Source of the DNA: Vibrio harveyi NBRC 15634 = ATCC 14126 = KCTC 12724
GTDB taxonomy: Bacteria; Pseudomonadota; Gammaproteobacteria; Enterobacterales; Vibrionaceae
NCBI RefSeq assembly: GCF_001591145.1
Contig: NZ_BCUF01000009.1
Coordinates: forward strand, 62,001 to 126,000
Direction: 5' to 3'
DNA: 64,000 nt
Numbering within the stretch: the stretch's first letter is position 1; each line of letters begins with the position of its first letter. The translations under genes were made by a program, and so were the position numbers. Shown one piece after another: positions 17,712-25,780 of this stretch. A model generated the notes under the pieces. That model saw only the letters and a program-made list of their open reading frames with translations, was not told the origin of the DNA and made no database searches.

Positions 17712-18493
17712 TTAAGCATTTGCTCGTAGCGAACCAAGCGAAAATCTTGAAATCCTTGCATCACGCTCCGGATCATTGGGTTCTCAAAAAATTGCCGGCT
17801 GGTTCCTGTGTAGAAAGTGATGCAATGACTTGAACAACATCGTTCTAAAAAACAATCTTCCATAAACTGATTCAAGCTATGATCCCGAATCGGGAAAAAC
17901 ACCATCAAATCTTTACTAATTTCAGCAATATGATTGAGTAATTGAGTTCGAATTGACTTGGTCAAAAATACAACGCTGACCAAGTAAATGGCGTTATTCT
18001 TCTGTTCATACACCACATGTCCAATCAGCATTCTTTGGTAATAGAAACAGTAGATTTTAGGTTGATGAAGCTCAAGCTCATTCAGAGTTTCGACAAGCTC
18101 GTTCCCATTCAAACGTTGATGGGAATCCATAACTAATGATCTATCTTCTCCTTCCAATTTATCCAAAGATACGTGACTGGTATGCGTGATCTCATACTCG
18201 TACACCGTACTTAAATTTTGGAAGTTGACCGGATGTTGGAGTGCTTTCTTAACACTCTTCAGCTCTTGAGTATCGTAGTGATATGGTTGCTGAAAGAAAT
18301 GTGCGATCCCGAGACGTCGCAGTAATGTCGGCTCTATTTTCCTCCTCTCCCACTGGCTCAGCGTTGCTTGATTCAAGCTAGAGAATACACGGTGTGAAGA
18401 AGAAAGCAGCTCCGCCAAACTGTCTTGTGAGTATTTATATTTCTTTCTAAAGTGCTTCAATGCATCAGCAAATTGAAGTCGGTCGAACTGCAT
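17696..18493 (-). CDS. XRE-type regulator with C-terminal GNAT-like sensor region
   Basis: A 265-aa protein. An N-terminal helix-turn-helix (about 8-65: ALKHFRKKYKYSQDSLAELL, later NQATLSQWERRKIEPTLLRRL) is followed by a 180-residue domain with a pattern reminiscent of a GNAT acetyltransferase fold (KIYCFYYQRMLIGHVVYE, AIYLVSVVFLTKSIRTQLLNHIAE), though no acetyl-CoA loop can be confirmed. The start at 18493 has GGAG 6 bases upstream; 25 residues of in-frame sequence before it lack a ribosome site. It follows the GlgC-like gene on the same strand after 101 bp, so the two are probably linked in function. The target genes are unknown. Confidence 0.7.
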   Translation of the reverse strand: MQFDRLQFADALKHFRKKYKYSQDSLAELLSSSHRVFSSLNQATLSQWERRKIEPTLLRRLGIAHFFQQPYHYDTQELKSVKKALQHPVNFQNLSTVYEYEITHTSHVSLDKLEGEDRSLVMDSHQRLNGNELVETLNELELHQPKIYCFYYQRMLIGHVVYEQKNNAIYLVSVVFLTKSIRTQLLNHIAEISKDLMVFFPIRDHSLNQFMEDCFLERCCSSHCITFYTGTSRQFFENPMIRSVMQGFQDFRLVRYEQMLKKQSV

Positions 18494-18594
18494 TTTTTCT
18501 CCTAGCCAAACGCCGTTAGTTTCGAAAATATGTATATTTACACACCAAATCTTGATTCTGTACGTCAATCACAATTCAACTCAAAATACCCGTA

Positions 18595-19869
18595 TTACAC
18601 GACGTTATCTGTAACGCCTTCGGGGTAATTCGCATGCAGTGGAGAAGCTTCTTGTTCAAAACCAACGCAACTGCCCCTCGGAATCACGACTAATCCACCA
18701 TCCGTAATGTGAAAACGTTCTTTGTCTCTCTCCGGCTTTTCCCCAATCACGGTACCCGGAGCAATCTGAACATCTTCTTCAATGATAGTACGTGTAATGC
18801 GACTATTTTCTCCAATTTTGCACCGTCCCATTAATACGGACTCGTGCAGAATACTGTTTTTACCCAGCTCACAATCCACACCAATGACTGAGCGAATTGA
18901 ACACGCCCCCTCAATATGGCAACCAGAAGCAATATAGCTGTCCTTAACGCGGACTTTGATCCCTTCAATATCGCAATATTGGCTTGGTCGTTGCGATTCA
19001 ATTTGTCGGCTCAGCAACGCACTGGTAGATGGTTTGCTAGTATCACTTTGTTCCGCCAGCATCATCATTTGTAGTCGCCAATAATCATCAATGTTATTGA
19101 CGTTGTGCCAGTACATAGGCGCTTGCTTTGCGTCAATATCGCCGAGGTCAAACAACACGGTTTTTACTCTACGCGCAAGCAGTGCAACGATGTCCTTGGT
19201 CAAATCATGCTGACCATCCAGCTTCTTGGCATTATTAAACAAACCTTTGACCAACACGGGGCGCTGAAAGAGGTAATTTTCCGTTAATATCATGGCAAAG
19301 CCTGGTTTGTTTGGAATTTCTGCTGGAATTGGGGGCTGGTGTTGAATATCAATGACTTGACGGTGTTCATCTAACTCAACGACATGATACTGAGACGCTT
19401 GTGCGACAGGAACCTGAGCCACAACTAACGTGAGTTCGGCATTTTGGATTTGATGGTAGTGCAGCAAAGAAGAAATGTAATTGCGATGGATTTGCTCACC
19501 ACCGACCAGCAAGACATGTTCATCGGAGGGTCGATTGATGACATCTAAATGCTGCAATAAAACATCAGTCCAATTCTGTTGCAGCTTAGGCAATAACTTA
19601 GCTTGAGAATAAATGGGTTCGAGCACTTCGATTCTCGATTTGTAGTGCTGCCATGCATGCTTAAGGTGAGCAACTAACGGTGCGCAATAAAAACGACTGA
19701 GGACAAGATTACGCTTTATTCCTGCTTGAATGAGGTTGGTTAGCGAAAAATCAATTAAACGGTGAGAACCTACGAAAGGTGTGATGGATTTACAGCATGT
19801 TTGAGTGAGTGGACCTAGCCCTGTCCAACCTTTATCGGTTAATACTACCGATACGACTTTTGACGTCAC
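18595..19869 (-). CDS. GlgC-like nucleotidyltransferase homolog with eroded active site
   Basis: A 424-aa protein with the overall ADP-glucose pyrophosphorylase layout: an N-terminal nucleotidyltransferase domain (1-280) with SHRLIDFSLTNLIQAGI (canonical YRIIDFALSNCINSGI), and a C-terminal left-handed beta-helix (300-400, GCHIEGACSIRSVIG, RTIIEEDVQIAPGTVIG). The catalytic elements are degenerate. The GGRG(T/S)RL nucleotide loop reads TDKGWTGLGPL, GGDHIY reads GGEQIH (catalytic Asp replaced by Glu125), and the glucose-1-phosphate lysine in FVEKP reads QHQPP. It is therefore probably a non-catalytic or altered paralog rather than the glycogen enzyme. It lies upstream of an XRE regulator gene on the same strand; no glycogen synthase or branching enzyme is nearby. 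Confidence 0.75.
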   Translation of the reverse strand: MTSKVVSVVLTDKGWTGLGPLTQTCCKSITPFVGSHRLIDFSLTNLIQAGIKRNLVLSRFYCAPLVAHLKHAWQHYKSRIEVLEPIYSQAKLLPKLQQNWTDVLLQHLDVINRPSDEHVLLVGGEQIHRNYISSLLHYHQIQNAELTLVVAQVPVAQASQYHVVELDEHRQVIDIQHQPPIPAEIPNKPGFAMILTENYLFQRPVLVKGLFNNAKKLDGQHDLTKDIVALLARRVKTVLFDLGDIDAKQAPMYWHNVNNIDDYWRLQMMMLAEQSDTSKPSTSALLSRQIESQRPSQYCDIEGIKVRVKDSYIASGCHIEGACSIRSVIGVDCELGKNSILHESVLMGRCKIGENSRITRTIIEEDVQIAPGTVIGEKPERDKERFHITDGGLVVIPRGSCVGFEQEASPLHANYPEGVTDNVV

Positions 19870-20025
19870 GTACGACTTCCTTATTCTATTAATAAATTAG
19901 AAAGTAAATGCAAACCGTACGCAAGCACTATTCAATCCTGATGTGAATTTACTCAATAATTAATATTGTCGAGCAATAGCCTACCTAATATTTAACCTAG
20001 CTCTCATTCAAATAATTTATAAAAT

Positions 20026-20050
20026 AAAACCCGCCGAAGTGGCGGGTTTT
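20026..20050 (-). terminator. Rho-independent terminator of nupC
   Basis: A 10-bp stem AAAACCCGCC / GGCGGGTTTT with a 5-base loop; the minus-strand T-tract continues as TTTTATTTTAT. Confidence 0.85.
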
Positions 20051-20077
20051 GAATGGCTTTTTATGTGGAGGCGTTCC

Positions 20078-21286
20078 TTATAACGAGATAAAGATACCTG
20101 CTAAACACGCACTCATTAAGTTCGCTAATGTACCAGCCGCTACCGCTTTCAGACCCATGTTCGCTACGTCTTTACGACGTTCTGGAGCCATCACACCGAT
20201 AGAGCCAAGTTGAATTGCAATAGAACCGATGTTCGCGAAACCACACAGCGCAAACGTGATGATCACTTGTGTGTGTTCAGTCAGCGTTGCTTTATGTTGT
20301 ACGAAGTCGATGAATGCGACAAATTCGTTCATTACGATTTTCTGACCGATGTAAGAACCTGCCGCTAATACTTCGTGACCCGGAACGCCGATTAACCAAG
20401 CGAGAGGGGCAAATAGGTAGCCAAAGATCGCTTGTAGCGTGATGCCCGCAAAGCCGAACATTTCGCCTAGGTTTTCCAGACCCGTGTTCACCATTGCAAT
20501 CACACTCACAAATGCGATCAGCATCGTACCTACCGCAACCGCAACTTTCATACCGCCCATCGCGCCGCTTGCTAGCGCGTCGATCACGTTGCTCTCTTCA
20601 GACTTATCCAATTCGATGTTGTTGTAATCGCTTGGCGTTTGACGCTCTGGCACAATGATTTTTGCCATCAACAGGCTACCTGGAGCAGCCATGAAGCTCG
20701 CTGCGATTAGGTATTTCAGCTCTACACCTAGACCTGCGTAACCACCTAGTACACTACCTGCGACTGACGCCATACCACCAGCCATTACCGCGAACAGTTC
20801 TGAACGAGTCATGTTTTGCAAGAAAGGACGGATAAGAAGTGGCGATTCGCCTTGAGAGAGGAAGATGTTACCTGTTGCAACAAGAGATTCTGCTTTGCTG
20901 GTCCCCAAGAACTTTTGGATGGCACCACCGATAAATTGAATCACTTTTTGCATGATACCCAAGTAGTAAAGGGCAGAGATAAGAGCGCTGAAGAAGATGA
21001 TGATAGGAAGAACGCGAACCGCGAAGATGAAACCAGTAGAAGCGAGGTCACCGAAGAGGAACTTGATGCCTTCATCGGCAAAACTCAATAACCCAGCGAC
21101 ACCATTGCTCAAACTGGCTAACGCCGCTTGTCCCCAAGGGAAGTAGAGCACCAAGGCTGCGAAACCCATTTGAAGCAGCAATGCTCGAGACACGGTTTTC
21201 CAATTGATTGAAGAACGGCTCTCTGACAGCAGGAACGCACAACCTAATAGTGCAACAATACCAAATAGACTAAATAGAACACTCAT
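20078..21286 (-). CDS. nupC: Concentrative nucleoside transporter NupC
   Basis: A 402-aa CNT-family transporter that brings nucleosides into the cell with a cation gradient (sodium in V. cholerae CNT, from memory). Family marks are VATGNIFLSQGESPLLI (nucleoside-binding re-entrant hairpin), GGMASVAGSVLGGYAGLGV, and FALCGFANIGSIAIQLG. About eight membrane helices plus two hairpins fit the known fold and length. The gene is preceded by a roughly 275-nt structured leader with a 38-codon ORF that ends 9 bp before the nupC ATG, so its expression is likely controlled by attenuation or translational coupling. Only a weak AGG lies before the start codon. Confidence 0.92.
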   Translation of the reverse strand: MSVLFSLFGIVALLGCAFLLSESRSSINWKTVSRALLLQMGFAALVLYFPWGQAALASLSNGVAGLLSFADEGIKFLFGDLASTGFIFAVRVLPIIIFFSALISALYYLGIMQKVIQFIGGAIQKFLGTSKAESLVATGNIFLSQGESPLLIRPFLQNMTRSELFAVMAGGMASVAGSVLGGYAGLGVELKYLIAASFMAAPGSLLMAKIIVPERQTPSDYNNIELDKSEESNVIDALASGAMGGMKVAVAVGTMLIAFVSVIAMVNTGLENLGEMFGFAGITLQAIFGYLFAPLAWLIGVPGHEVLAAGSYIGQKIVMNEFVAFIDFVQHKATLTEHTQVIITFALCGFANIGSIAIQLGSIGVMAPERRKDVANMGLKAVAAGTLANLMSACLAGIFISL

Positions 21287-21295
21287 GAATCGGAC

Positions 21296-21412
21296 CTACT
21301 GAACGTTGAAAAAGAAAGGAATGCCAAAAGCATTGGCAGAAGAAAGGGACAACGCATCGAGTGACAACGCACTCGTAGATCCAAATTGAAGGAAGAACGG
21401 ATAGTTCGACAT
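21296..21412 (-). CDS. 38-codon leader ORF upstream of nupC
   Basis: An open frame beginning MSNYPFFLQFGS and ending FGIPFFFNVQ. AAGG stands 10 bases before its ATG, and its TAG lies 9 bp before the nupC start. It contains two stable hairpins (21358-21375 and 21322-21338). The second is followed by a U-rich tract, so ribosome movement along the ORF would decide whether that hairpin forms. The peptide is rich in Phe and Ser, with no run of one amino acid. I know no described homolog. Translation is inferred from position and ribosome site only. Confidence 0.5.
   Translation of the reverse strand: MSNYPFFLQFGSTSALSLDALSLSSANAFGIPFFFNVQ
21322..21338 (-). terminator. Intrinsic terminator-like hairpin inside the nupC leader ORF
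   Basis: A 6-bp stem TGCCAA / TTGGCA with a 5-base loop. On the minus strand it is followed by TTCCTTTCTTTTTC. It sits 36 nt before the nupC start codon, the right place for an attenuator. The stem is short and the U-tract interrupted, so termination may be partial. Confidence 0.45.
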
Positions 21413-21562
21413 CTTATTTTTACCTTATACAAGCAATTGAACGTAGCTGGTCCGGTCCGTGGGGTCATTCACTGCTGGAGAGCTCTCGACTCTTCCTGCT
21501 CCATGTGACGGCTTGTATGGGTAAGGGTCCTGAACAACGAACCCTAATTCCCGCTTAAACGG
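21413..21562 (-). ncRNA. Structured 5' leader of nupC, candidate cis-regulatory RNA
   Basis: A -10 box TATACT (21569-21574 on the minus strand) predicts transcription from about 21562. The leader then forms a closing helix of 8 bp (21427-21434 with 21511-21518), extendable by CCTT/AAGG across a small internal loop. It encloses about 76 nt with several internal GC-rich pairings (for example AGAG/CTCT around 21480). A further 5-bp hairpin (21524-21528 with 21541-21545) precedes it. I do not recognise a known riboswitch class. Structure was judged by eye, not by a folding program. Confidence 0.45.
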
Positions 21563-21607
21563 GTCGCAAGTATAGCCAACAAAAAGAGATATTCATCACA
21601 TTTATTT

Positions 21608-21623
21608 ACGCAAACGTTCAAGC
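21608..21623. promoter_or_regulatory. PurR-like half operator upstream of nupC
   Basis: ACGCAAACGTT matches the left 11 bases of the PurR consensus ACGCAAACGTTTTCGT; the right half (CAAGC) does not. It lies about 35 bp upstream of the predicted nupC -10 box. Purine control of a nucleoside transporter would make sense, but a CytR-type LacI-family protein could bind such a site as well. Confidence 0.25.
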
Positions 21624-21847
21624 GTTCATAATTTAAGCAAAGATGCTATTTTGTGGTCATACTTGTAGGGAAAATAGGGGTATTAGGAGGGTTACGAATA
21701 GTGAAATCACCAAAAATGAACAATAAATGTCCAATCGAACACCAAAGACCAAAAATGAGCAATTTTGCTCTCGCCAATCTATGGATTTTGGATATACAAT
21801 TTGGAACGCTTCATTTCGAAGCCTCTGTGTATTCAGAGCATCATGAT

Positions 21848-21931
21848 GCCGAGATGGTGAAATTGGTAGACACGCTAGCATGAGGTGCTAGTGCCTTAGG
21901 TGTGAGGGTTCGAGTCCCTCTCTCGGCACCA
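21848..21931 (+). tRNA. tRNA-Leu (anticodon GAG)
   Basis: The acceptor stem GCCGAGA pairs with TCTCGGC, followed by discriminator A and an encoded CCA. The anticodon arm CTAGC-ATGAGGT-GCTAG places GAG at positions 34-36. The T arm GAGGG-TTCGAGT-CCCTC and an enlarged variable arm are typical of tRNA-Leu. The sequence is close to the E. coli leuU product. It is a single tRNA gene with no neighbours of its kind and no integrase beside it. Confidence 0.95.
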
Positions 21932-21960
21932 TTCCTTTCTTTCAAAGAATTTAGAGTGTA

Positions 21961-22572
21961 ATGCAAAGTTCTAAACAGGCAAAACAGTCCGCTGACGCTA
22001 ATCAATTACTTAGCGAGCTTGCGGTGCACGCCTTATTACACCTGCACTTCAAAATCCACGCATCATCGCGAATTCTTCCTCTTAAAGAACGTAACGACCT
22101 ACTGCAAAAATGGCTTAAGCCTAAGCTCAAAAGTAATCGCTACAAACTGATTAAAAAGCCATTAAAGTCTCTGACTCAACAGGCAAAAGGGGAAAATGGC
22201 AATCTAGAAGCTTTACTTGAACGTTGTGTAGGTGCCGATAAACCTAGTAACCCACAACCTCACCTCGATAGCTACCTACTGCTGATCAACGAAGTCGAAA
22301 AGAAATTAGGTACGACGGTTCTGCTTTCTCGTCCTGAAGATGTCGATTTATCCCACGACCAACATGGTTGTTTGCTATGTGTTCTGTCTGATAACTTAAA
22401 CCAACACTTCGACGATAATAACGCCTTAATCGCACCTATTTCGATGCTTTTCCGTGGACCTATGAGTCAACGTTCTCTGTTCCTAGGTAGTATTTATGCC
22501 AGCAATACCTTCAATTACGAAGTGCTGTACCAAGACGAGCAGTTTGTGCGAATCACGCTGGATTTAGCATAA
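21961..22572 (+). CDS. DUF2913 family protein
   Basis: A 203-aa soluble protein. The N-terminal helical part (LLSELAVHALLHLHFKIHA) and the C-terminal part (GCLLCVLSDNLNQHFD, PISMLFRGP) match what I remember as DUF2913, a family of Vibrio and relatives with no known function. The start lies 30 bp after the tRNA-Leu gene, so it may be transcribed from the tRNA promoter. A strong terminator follows. Confidence 0.7.
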   Translation: MQSSKQAKQSADANQLLSELAVHALLHLHFKIHASSRILPLKERNDLLQKWLKPKLKSNRYKLIKKPLKSLTQQAKGENGNLEALLERCVGADKPSNPQPHLDSYLLLINEVEKKLGTTVLLSRPEDVDLSHDQHGCLLCVLSDNLNQHFDDNNALIAPISMLFRGPMSQRSLFLGSIYASNTFNYEVLYQDEQFVRITLDLA

Positions 22573-22592
22573 CTCGACACCCAGATGAGTTA

Positions 22593-22619
22593 AAAAAGCC
22601 GCGAAGTTCGCGGCTTTTT
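22593..22619. terminator. Bidirectional terminator between DUF2913 gene and tnaA
   Basis: An 11-bp stem AAAAAGCCGCG / CGCGGCTTTTT with a 5-base loop and T-tracts in both directions. Confidence 0.9.
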
Positions 22620-22669
22620 GCTTAATTAACGTTTATCAATCTCTGACGTATCGACAACCCGAAGAGTTC

Positions 22670-24070
22670 TCAATCCAGTTCGCGGAAACGAGCCGTAAAG
22701 TGGCGAAGTACTGGAGGTTCGTATTCAAACGTCAATCCTTTTAGTTCATCAGCACGATTCTTCAACTCAATGATCGCATCGGCGATGTAATCCATGTGAT
22801 CGTTGGTGTAGACACGACGTGGAATGGTCAAACGCATCAACTCAAGTTCCGACGCTTTCTGTTTACCCGTTTCCGGATCTCGACCAAGCAACAGTGAGCC
22901 AATCTCTACCGCACGAATGCCTGCCTCTAAATACAAGGCATTACACAGTACCTGTGCAGGGAATTGATCCGCGGGGATATGCGGTAAGATCTTCGCCGCA
23001 TCAACGAAGACAGCATGACCACCTGTTGGGTATTGAATTGGAATACCCCCTTCGCGTAGACGTTCACCCAAATATTGTACTTGGCTAATACGGTAGTGAA
23101 GATAGTCTTCATCCGCACCTTCATACAACCCGCGAGCCAAGGCTTCCATATCACGACCCGCCATACCACCGTAAGTGACAAAGCCTTCCATCGGTACACA
23201 TCGTGTTTGAACCGCTTGGAAAAGCTCTTGATGATCGCGAATACAACACATACCACCAATGTTCACCATCGGGTCTTTCTTCGCAGACATAGTGAGCATG
23301 TCGCCGTATTGGTACATCTCGCGAATGATTTCGAGAATCGATTTGTTCTCATAACCCGCTTCACGCTGCTTGATAAAGTAAGCGTTCTCACAGTAACGAG
23401 CCGAATCAATCACCACAGGGATGTCGTACTTGGTTGCGATTTCGTACACGCTGCGCATATTTTCCATCGACACAGGCTGACCACCAGAGCTGTTACACGT
23501 TACCGTCGTGATGATCGCACAGATATTGTTAGAACCGTGTTCTTCAATCGTTGCCACCAGCTTATTGAGGTCAAAATTACCCTTCCAGTCGTATGGTGTG
23601 GTGGTATCAAACGCTTCTTCCGTCACCACGTTAATCGCTTTACCGCCATTGAGTTCAATGTGACCCGCAGTGGTATCGAAGTGGTAATTCGAGATAAATA
23701 CGGGCGTTTCACCACCGCGAACCTGACGCATACGCTCAATCAAAGCTGGGAATAGAATTTGCTCCGCCCCGCGACCTTGGTGCGCTGGCACAGTAAGCTT
23801 GTAACCAAAGAAATGCTCCACCGCATCGCACAAGTTGTAATAGTTACGACTGCCAGCATAGGACTCATCGCCCATCATGATGCCTGCCCACTGATTGTCA
23901 CTCATAGCACCAGTGCCAGAGTCGGTCAGCAGATCGATGTAGACATCATCACTACGAAGAAGAAATGGGTTGAAGCCCGCTTTTTTAAGGGCAACTTCTC
24001 GGTCAGCCAAGGTCGTCATTTTGATTGGCTCTACCATTTTGATACGGAACGGTTCCGGGATACGTTTCAT
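22670..24070 (-). CDS. tnaA: Tryptophanase
   Basis: A 466-aa PLP enzyme that splits tryptophan into indole, pyruvate and ammonia. The PLP lysine lies in SAKKD (K264-K265), and the family motifs [29 protein letters not shown] and RHFTARF are present. It is tryptophanase rather than tyrosine phenol-lyase because the substrate-site segment reads [13 protein letters not shown] as in E. coli TnaA; tyrosine phenol-lyase has SMERG with the phenol-binding arginine. I placed the start at 24070, where AAGGA precedes ATGAAACG, not at an upstream in-frame codon. It follows the tnaC leader peptide, so it should be induced by tryptophan. No tnaB permease gene follows. Confidence 0.95.
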   Translation of the reverse strand: MKRIPEPFRIKMVEPIKMTTLADREVALKKAGFNPFLLRSDDVYIDLLTDSGTGAMSDNQWAGIMMGDESYAGSRNYYNLCDAVEHFFGYKLTVPAHQGRGAEQILFPALIERMRQVRGGETPVFISNYHFDTTAGHIELNGGKAINVVTEEAFDTTTPYDWKGNFDLNKLVATIEEHGSNNICAIITTVTCNSSGGQPVSMENMRSVYEIATKYDIPVVIDSARYCENAYFIKQREAGYENKSILEIIREMYQYGDMLTMSAKKDPMVNIGGMCCIRDHQELFQAVQTRCVPMEGFVTYGGMAGRDMEALARGLYEGADEDYLHYRISQVQYLGERLREGGIPIQYPTGGHAVFVDAAKILPHIPADQFPAQVLCNALYLEAGIRAVEIGSLLLGRDPETGKQKASELELMRLTIPRRVYTNDHMDYIADAIIELKNRADELKGLTFEYEPPVLRHFTARFRELD

Positions 24071-24141
24071 TGTTAATTTCCTTATACGCACGACCCTACG
24101 CACTTAAGCGTAAGATTAAAAACAAACTGATAAATTGCTTT

Positions 24142-24159
24142 TCAATGCGGGAGCATTGA
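24142..24159 (-). promoter_or_regulatory. Hairpin directly after tnaC
   Basis: A 7-bp perfect stem TCAATGC / GCATTGA with a 4-base loop begins 6 nt after the tnaC stop codon on the minus strand. It is not followed by a U-run, so it is more likely a pause or protective structure near the Rho-loading region than an intrinsic terminator. The spacer from tnaC to tnaA is only 94 nt, against about 220 nt in E. coli. Confidence 0.45.
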
Positions 24160-24164
24160 GGAAA

Positions 24165-24263
24165 TTAACGTGCAGAAATTTTGCTAAGAAGAGACAAGCA
24201 GTAGTCTAGGTTGTACCAGAACGACAGCACCAAACGGCTATCGAGAATATCCTTAATTCTCAT
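24165..24263 (-). CDS. tnaC: TnaC tryptophanase leader peptide
   Basis: A 32-aa peptide beginning MRIKDILDSR and containing FWYNLDYC. The WYNLD core (W16, D20) matches the W-F-N-I-D motif of E. coli TnaC (W12, D16), which in the ribosome tunnel senses free tryptophan and stalls release, blocking Rho and allowing tnaA expression. The E. coli peptide ends with an essential proline eight residues after the aspartate; here that position is lysine (K28), four residues before the end, and there is no proline at all. AGGAGG lies 9 bases before the ATG. The promoter (-10 TATATT at 24321-24326) sits about 50 nt upstream. Confidence 0.85.
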   Translation of the reverse strand: MRIKDILDSRLVLSFWYNLDYCLSLLSKISAR

Positions 24264-24320
24264 CGTCTTCGTCCTCCTGATAAAAAGAAAAGCCAGAAAC
24301 CCCATGTCTCTGACCTTTTC

Positions 24321-24364
24321 AATATAGTGCAGTTTTCAACCAAATTTCAGTGAAGCTTACCTCA
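24321..24364 (-). promoter_or_regulatory. tna promoter with CRP-like site
   Basis: A -10 box TATATT (24321-24326) predicts a start near 24315. Centred 41.5 bp upstream is TGAGG-TAAGCT-TCACT (24349-24364), 7 of 10 matches to the CRP consensus and at the exact class II distance. There is no good -35 box, as expected for an activator-dependent promoter. This fits catabolite repression of tryptophanase as in E. coli. Confidence 0.5.
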
Positions 24365-24366
24365 TT

Positions 24367-25611
24367 TTACGAAGGTCTCACCCTTTTCATTCTGCGTTTG
24401 ATGTTGTTCTCTTTGACCATGTAGTCGAACAAAGGAGCAAACAAGTTGGCAAACAGAATCGCTAACATAATGCCTTCCGGATAGGCGGGGTTGAGTACAC
24501 GGATAAATATCGTCATCACACCAATCAAGATACCGTAAGCCCACTTACCACCGTTAGTGAACGCAGCGGATACTGGGTCTGTCGCCATAAAGAAGGTACC
24601 AAACGCAACACCACCAATCACAAAGTGCCAGTAAAACGGCATAGAGAACATAGGATTAGTATTCGAGCCAATCGCATTAAGCAGTAGCGACGTCACAGCT
24701 AAACCCGCAAAGACCCCAGCAACAATTCGCCACGAAGCGATCTTCATAAAGATCAGCACCAAACCTGTGAGCGCAATCAACAAGGTCGAGACTTCCCCCA
24801 TTGAACCCGGAAGGTTACCAACAAATGCGTCCATCCATGAGATTGGTTGTCCCGTCATGTTGTTCGTCAAAGCACTTTGACCACCTTCATACCATTGGCT
24901 CAGCGGTGTAGCGCCAGAGTAACCATCTGCCGCAACCCAAACAGCGCCGCCAGACATGTTAGCGGGATAAGCAAAGTACAAGAATGCGCGACCAGCCAAT
25001 GCTGGGTTTAGGAAGTTACGCCCCGTACCGCCAAAGATTTCTTTCGCCACTACGATGCCAAAAGTGATACCCAACGCGGCTTGCCACAATGGGATGGTAG
25101 GCGGGAGAATTAAAGCAAAAAGAATAGAACTGACAAAAAAACCTTCATTCACTTCATGTTTACGAACGATAGCAAACAGCACCTCCCAGAACCCACCAAC
25201 CACAAACACTGTCGCGTAGACAGGCAGAAAGTACGTAGCGCCGACAAGCATTTTACTTGCCCAACCTGCTTGGCTTGCGACTTCTACCGAGCCCCAAACC
25301 CAGCTTAGCCCCCAAGAGGCATCAATGGCTTGCTGCGCTGCCACTTGGTCAAGGACATAGAGCAAAGCGTCGCTGGATTGTTGCCCTATGTTGTACATAC
25401 CCCAGAACATCGCAGGGAAAACGGCTAGCCACACCATGATCATGATGCGCTTTAAATCGATGCTGTCTCGAACATGGGTAACGCCATGATTCACTTTACC
25501 CGGCGTATAAAAAAGGGTTTCAACAGCTTCGAAGAGTGGGTAGAACTTGTGATACTGGCCTCCTGGTTCAAACTTTGGTGAGACCTTTTCAAAATAATGC
25601 TTCAGACTCAT
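24367..25611 (-). CDS. Stand-alone NqrB paralog (Na+-translocating NADH:quinone reductase subunit B)
   Basis: A 414-aa membrane protein almost colinear with V. cholerae Nqr[31 protein letters not shown] start, [23 protein letters not shown], and the flavin-attachment segment DGYSGAT where threonine carries covalent FMN. About 10 helices and a normal length suggest a functional protein. None of nqrA, C, D, E or F is adjacent, although NqrB normally works only in the six-subunit complex. The start at 25611 has GGAG 6 bases upstream; an in-frame start 22 codons earlier is unlikely. It is followed on the same strand by the tnaC-tnaA operon with its own promoter. Confidence 0.88.
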   Translation of the reverse strand: MSLKHYFEKVSPKFEPGGQYHKFYPLFEAVETLFYTPGKVNHGVTHVRDSIDLKRIMIMVWLAVFPAMFWGMYNIGQQSSDALLYVLDQVAAQQAIDASWGLSWVWGSVEVASQAGWASKMLVGATYFLPVYATVFVVGGFWEVLFAIVRKHEVNEGFFVSSILFALILPPTIPLWQAALGITFGIVVAKEIFGGTGRNFLNPALAGRAFLYFAYPANMSGGAVWVAADGYSGATPLSQWYEGGQSALTNNMTGQPISWMDAFVGNLPGSMGEVSTLLIALTGLVLIFMKIASWRIVAGVFAGLAVTSLLLNAIGSNTNPMFSMPFYWHFVIGGVAFGTFFMATDPVSAAFTNGGKWAYGILIGVMTIFIRVLNPAYPEGIMLAILFANLFAPLFDYMVKENNIKRRMKRVRPS

Positions 25612-25780
25612 AACGTCTCCTCCTCTAAAGAGTGTTACGAATAGCCATCGAAAGACGATCGTTTTTAACTCTTTCATCTTTCCGATACGTATCTATGAGC
25701 TGTTACGGAATGCCTCGTGATTATGTAAACCGTGAAAGTCGTGCTTATACTCAATCAATAACAAAACAACGGAGTGAATT

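Noticed and set aside
21585..21600. CRP site upstream of nupC (TGTGATGAATATCTCT)
   Set aside because: The right half is poor and the site would be centred near -30, which does not suit activation; possibly a CytR-related element.
21848..21931. tRNA-Leu gene as an attachment site of an integrated element
   Set aside because: No integrase gene, no duplicated tRNA 3' end and no change in gene style follow within the window.
22670..24070. Tyrosine phenol-lyase as identity of the PLP lyase
   Set aside because: The segment AVEIGS matches tryptophanase, while tyrosine phenol-lyase has SMERG with the phenol-binding arginine, and a TnaC leader precedes the gene.
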